NCBI RefSeq assembly: GCF_004343775.1
Contig: NZ_PTXL01000015.1
Location: 1 to 64,000 of the forward strand
DNA length: 64,000 nt
Direction of reading: 5' to 3'
Source: Burkholderia sp. SRS-46
Lineage (GTDB): Bacteria; Pseudomonadota; Gammaproteobacteria; Burkholderiales; Burkholderiaceae
Shown: positions 60,866-64,000 of the stretch, piece by piece
Layout of the letters: every line of letters begins with the position of its first letter
Position numbering within the stretch: position 1 is the stretch's first letter
The notes under the pieces: model-generated
What the model saw: the letters and a program-made list of their open reading frames with translations, nothing else
Database searches by the model: none
Told to the model about the DNA's origin: nothing
Made by a program: the position numbers and the translations under genes

Positions 60866-61780
60866 ATGGAAATCAAATGGATCGAGGACTTCATTGCGCT
60901 GGCCCAATATCAAAGCTTCTCGCGGGCAGCGGAGTTCCGCAATGTGACTCAATCCGGCTTCAGCCGGCGCATCCAGTCGCTCGAGCAATGGGTCGGCGCG
61001 GAGCTGATCGACCGCAGTAACTTTCCGCCCGTCCTGACGCCGGCCGGCCAGCTGTTTCGCGAAGCCGCCGACGATGTGCTGGCCAGGCTGTACGACACAC
61101 GCGCGATCATCCGCACGGAACAGCGCATCGCCGGCAAGAGCCTGCAGATCGCGGCCGGCCACACCATCGCGCTGAATTTCCTGCCGGCCTGGCTCAAGGC
61201 GCTCTCCACGCATTTCGGCGAGGTGCGGGCGCGCGTCATTCCGACCAACGTTCACGATTCGATTCTCATGCTCGTGAACGGCAACTGCGAATTGATGTTC
61301 GCGTATCACCACCCCGAACTTCCGCTGCACCTCGATCCCGCACGGTATGAGCATGTCACGGTCGGCCTCGACACGCTGATGCCGGCCAGCCGGCCGAACC
61401 CGCGCTCGGCGCCCGCGTTTCGCCTGCCGGGCACGAAGAAGCAGCCGCTCCCGCTCATTTCGTACACGGACACCAGCTACTTCGGCCGGTGTCTGGCGCT
61501 GCTGCTCGGCCGGGCAACCGACGCGCCGGCGCTCCAGCTGCACTACGAGTCCGATATGGCGGAAGTGCTGAAGAAGCTTGTCATGGAGGGCGAAGGCGTC
61601 GCCTGGCTGCCGAAGAGCACGATTGCGAGGGAACTCGAGACGGGGGACCTGGTGCCGGCGGGGCCGGCGACCTGGAATCTGCAGGTCGAACTGCGCGTGT
61701 ATCGCGATTCGTCGAATCGAAACGAATTCCTGGACGGCCTTTGGCACCATCTCCGTGCCGGCTCGGCCTCGCTGGCTTAG
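60866..61780 (+). CDS. LysR-family transcriptional regulator
   Basis: 304 residues. The HTH is at the N-terminus (WIEDFIALAQYQSFSRAAE, then QSGFSRRIQSLEQWVGAELI). The effector domain begins with LQIAAGHTIALNFLPAWLKAL and ends with GEGVAWLPKSTIARELETG. Opening and length are standard. The start at 60866 (MEIKWIEDF) follows AAGGA; an in-frame start at 60797 adds 23 residues. Unlike most LysR genes it is in the same direction as the genes it probably controls, which lie on both sides. Confidence 0.93.
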   Translation: MEIKWIEDFIALAQYQSFSRAAEFRNVTQSGFSRRIQSLEQWVGAELIDRSNFPPVLTPAGQLFREAADDVLARLYDTRAIIRTEQRIAGKSLQIAAGHTIALNFLPAWLKALSTHFGEVRARVIPTNVHDSILMLVNGNCELMFAYHHPELPLHLDPARYEHVTVGLDTLMPASRPNPRSAPAFRLPGTKKQPLPLISYTDTSYFGRCLALLLGRATDAPALQLHYESDMAEVLKKLVMEGEGVAWLPKSTIARELETGDLVPAGPATWNLQVELRVYRDSSNRNEFLDGLWHHLRAGSASLA

Positions 61781-61974
61781 CGCGAACAGGCGCTAGGGTT
61801 TTCCCGCGTTATGCGGCGCTCGCATACGCACATGACGCAACCGCATCATTCTTGTGTCGACTGTCCCTACCATCCGTTCTGACGGTGAAAGCGGCGCTTG
61901 CGACAGCCGCTCGAGCCCTGACTTCGCGCATGCCGGCTTTCAGGCCGTCCTGCGCCGCCCACGGACGGATGCAC

Positions 61975-63252
61975 ATGAAAAATCGCCTTACCCTGTGGAT
62001 CGCAGTCGGCATGATCCTTGGTGTCATTGCCGGCTATGCGTGCCACACGAGCATTTCCGACCCCGCGACGCTCAAGGCCGTCGCGGGCCATTTCTCGATC
62101 GTGACCGACATCTTCCTGCGGCTCATCAAGATGATCATTGCGCCGCTGGTGTTCGCCACGCTCGTCTCCGGCCTGGCGGGGATGGACGGCGGCCGGGACG
62201 TCGGGCGCATCGGCCTGCGCTCGGCAGGCTGGTTCCTGTGTGCGTCGCTGGTTTCGCTGGCGCTTGGCCTGCTCATGGCGAACCTGCTGGAGCCGGGCGC
62301 CGGCTTGCATCTGAGCGCGGGTGCGGCCGAGGTGAACACCGGCCTCAACACGTCGGCGCTGAACGCGCGCGACGTCATCACGCACGCGTTTCCGACGAGC
62401 CTGCTCGACGCCATGGCGCGCAATGACATCCTGCAGATTCTCGTGTTCTCGATTTTCCTCGGGATCGCACTCTCCGCGCTGAAGGCGGACGCGCGGGTCG
62501 GCATCGTCATTCAGGCGATCGACGGGATGGTTCCGGTCATGTTGCGTCTGACGAACTACGTCATGCGTGCCGCACCGCTCGGCGTGTTCGGCGCCATCGC
62601 GTCGGCGGTCACGCTGCGCGGCCTCGACGTGCTGTACACCTACGGGAAGCTGATCGGTTCGTTCTATCTCGGGCTGTTCGTGCTGTGGGCGATCCTGATC
62701 GGCGTGGGTTACGTGTTCCTCGGCCGGCGTATCGGCAGCTTGCTCAAGGCCGTTCGCGAGCCGGCCATGCTGGCGTTCTCGACGGCGAGCAGCGAGGCTG
62801 CCTATCCGCGCCTGACCGAGCAGCTCGAGAAGTTCGGCGTCGACAAGAAAGTGGTCGGCTTCACGCTGCCGCTGGGCTATGCATTCAACCTCGACGGCTC
62901 GATGATGTATCAGGCGTTCGCCGCCATCTTCATCGCGCAGGCCTTCGGCATCCACATGCCGCTCTCCGAGCAGGTCTTCATGTTGCTGATCCTCATGCTG
63001 AGCAGCAAGGGCATGGCGAGTGTGCCGCGCGGGTCGGTCGTGGTGGTCGCCGCGGTCGCGCCGCTGTTCCATTTGCCGGTCGCCGGGGTCGCCATGGTGC
63101 TGGCCATCGACCAGATTCTCGACATGGGGCGCACGATGACGAACGTTATCGGCAACAGCATCGCCACCGCGGTCGTCGCGAAGTGGGAGGGGGCCCGCGA
63201 CGCGAATGCGATCGACTATCCGCTCGACCAGCCGGAGATTGAAGCACGATGA
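61975..63252 (+). CDS. Dicarboxylate/amino acid:cation symporter (DAACS family)
   Basis: 425 residues with eight helices and two re-entrant loops. Family signatures: FLRLIKMIIAPLVFATLVSG near the N-terminus, FSTASSEAAYPRLTEQ in hairpin 1 (the usual serine-rich S-S-S-T position), GYAFNLDGSMMYQAFAAIFI (the NxDGT-like motif, here NLDGS) and LSSKGMASVPRGSVVVVAA in hairpin 2. It takes up C4-dicarboxylates, glutamate or aspartate. ATG codons at 61969 and 61975 are both possible. The stop overlaps the racemase-like gene (ATGA), so uptake and conversion of an acidic amino acid or related acid are linked. Confidence 0.93.
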   Translation: MKNRLTLWIAVGMILGVIAGYACHTSISDPATLKAVAGHFSIVTDIFLRLIKMIIAPLVFATLVSGLAGMDGGRDVGRIGLRSAGWFLCASLVSLALGLLMANLLEPGAGLHLSAGAAEVNTGLNTSALNARDVITHAFPTSLLDAMARNDILQILVFSIFLGIALSALKADARVGIVIQAIDGMVPVMLRLTNYVMRAAPLGVFGAIASAVTLRGLDVLYTYGKLIGSFYLGLFVLWAILIGVGYVFLGRRIGSLLKAVREPAMLAFSTASSEAAYPRLTEQLEKFGVDKKVVGFTLPLGYAFNLDGSMMYQAFAAIFIAQAFGIHMPLSEQVFMLLILMLSSKGMASVPRGSVVVVAAVAPLFHLPVAGVAMVLAIDQILDMGRTMTNVIGNSIATAVVAKWEGARDANAIDYPLDQPEIEAR

Positions 63253-64000
63253 ACACCGGAGCGGCGGAATGCCGTCGCAAATACGGTGTGGTCGGCGGGC
63301 TGGGCCCGCTGGCAAGCGCCGATGTCTTCTTCAAGCTGGTGAGCGCCACGCCTGCGTCGTCGGACGCGGAGCACGCCGACGTGATCTTCGAGCAGCATCC
63401 GTTCGAGGGAGCCGGGGCGGGGAGTGCGGCCACGATGGCGCGCAAGCTGTACGTCTTCGACATGATTCGGGACTTCGAGCGGCGCGGCGTGACGACGGTC
63501 GTGCTTCCCTGTTTTCTCAGTCACACGTTTATCGACGAACTGAAGGCCAACACGCGCCTCCCGATCGTGGATATGGTCGAGGCAGTTCGCAACCATGTGC
63601 GGAGGAAGTACCCGAACGCAAGGCGGATCGGCATCCTGGCGTCCGACTACGTGCGCGACAAGCGGCTGTTCGAGCGGTATTTCACGTCGCCGCAGTTCGA
63701 CGTCGTTCATCCGCGCCCGCACGATGACATTGACCTCGTGACCGAGGCCGTCTATGGAGCCGACGGCATCAAGCGCGGCAATCTCCGTGGCCGGCCGGTC
63801 GAGTTGTTGCGCAAGGCGTGCGACGACCTCGTCGCCCAAGGGGCGGACGTGATCGTTCCCGGCTTGACCGAGATTGCGCTGGTGGCGGACGAAATCGGCC
63901 CCGTGACGGCGCCGCTCGTCGACGCCAACATGGCCTATGCGCAGGGTGTGGTGTCGGGGCGGGGCGACGCGTCGTCGCCGGTGTTCAAGGTGGGGGTGGT
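63249..64000 (+). CDS. Aspartate/glutamate racemase family protein (cut by right edge)
   Basis: About 250 residues are visible and the frame runs past the window end. The N-terminus YGVVGGLGPLASADVFFKL is typical of the family (GGMGPLAT-like). The first catalytic cysteine is kept as C88 (VLPCFLSHTFIDEL, where most members have CNTAH). In the second active-site motif (VIVPGLTEIALV, usually GCTEI) the cysteine is replaced by Leu206. Loss of one of the two acid/base cysteines argues against a standard racemase; single-Cys members include one-way epimerases and isomerases. It overlaps the symporter gene, giving a coupled pair. A substrate among aspartate, glutamate or a derivative is inferred. 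Confidence 0.9.
   Translation, partial: MNTGAAECRRKYGVVGGLGPLASADVFFKLVSATPASSDAEHADVIFEQHPFEGAGAGSAATMARKLYVFDMIRDFERRGVTTVVLPCFLSHTFIDELKANTRLPIVDMVEAVRNHVRRKYPNARRIGILASDYVRDKRLFERYFTSPQFDVVHPRPHDDIDLVTEAVYGADGIKRGNLRGRPVELLRKACDDLVAQGADVIVPGLTEIALVADEIGPVTAPLVDANMAYAQGVVSGRGDASSPVFKVGV

Noticed and set aside
1..64000. CRISPR arrays, rRNA, tRNA and insertion sequences
   Set aside because: No regularly spaced repeats, no cloverleaf-like or rRNA-like sequence and no transposase were noticed, although a tRNA scan could not be run.

Overview
The window is about 64 kb of GC-rich DNA with very dense coding, strong GC bias at third codon positions and short intergenic gaps. The gene content points to Burkholderia, most likely the Burkholderia cepacia complex: a MexF-type RND pump with its outer-membrane lipoprotein, an mprF-acvB pair, a DUF4148 protein, an H-NS protein of the short betaproteobacterial type, and two alternative heme-copper oxidases. 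The genus is an inference from gene content, since no rRNA or tRNA gene was seen.

Layout, left to right. 1-5.2 kb: an RND efflux operon cut by the left edge (adaptor, pump, outer-membrane factor). 5.2-7 kb: a gene-poor stretch with an AT-rich island and a consensus sigma-70 promoter. 7-8.6 kb: an AraC-type regulator and an H-NS-like protein. 8.7-14 kb (minus): a caa3-type cytochrome oxidase operon (II with cytochrome c, I, a fused double subunit III, IV) and a small membrane protein. 14.5-18.4 kb: mprF and acvB for lysyl-phosphatidylglycerol. 18.5-21.1 kb (minus): an unknown membrane protein and an SGNH hydrolase. 21.4-24.2 kb (minus): sulfite/nitrite reductase, a DUF934 protein and a small Cys-containing protein. 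24.2-29.2 kb: a MocR regulator, then a hexuronate module (MFS transporter and mannonate dehydratase) with a divergent GntR regulator and three matching operators. 29.7-32.5 kb: a polyamine-type binding protein translationally coupled to a diguanylate cyclase. 32.6-35.2 kb (minus): small exported and membrane proteins.

35.4-41 kb: an ECF sigma factor, a putative anti-sigma and a CnrX-like sensor, followed after one unrelated gene by a DUF1800/DUF1501 operon. The same promoter-like element, with identical spacing, precedes both operons, so they probably form one regulon. 41.5-46.7 kb: a second, ba3-like (B-type) oxidase operon with three multiheme cytochromes c. 46.7-54 kb: a solitary tyrosine recombinase, an MFS exporter, a penicillin-acylase-family hydrolase, a DUF3088 protein and an orphan glycosyltransferase. 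54.2-58.4 kb: a thiolase, then a TetR regulator, an Ohr-type peroxidase and an esterase with shared operators, then a MarR regulator. 58.7-64 kb: an unrecognised 351-residue protein, an EamA transporter, a LysR regulator, a dicarboxylate/amino-acid symporter and an Asp/Glu-racemase-family protein cut by the right edge.

The candidates for undescribed biology are the ECF/DUF1800-DUF1501 regulon, the binding-protein/cyclase signalling pair and the right-hand amino-acid-related cluster. Family names come from recognising motifs by eye; no database search was run.
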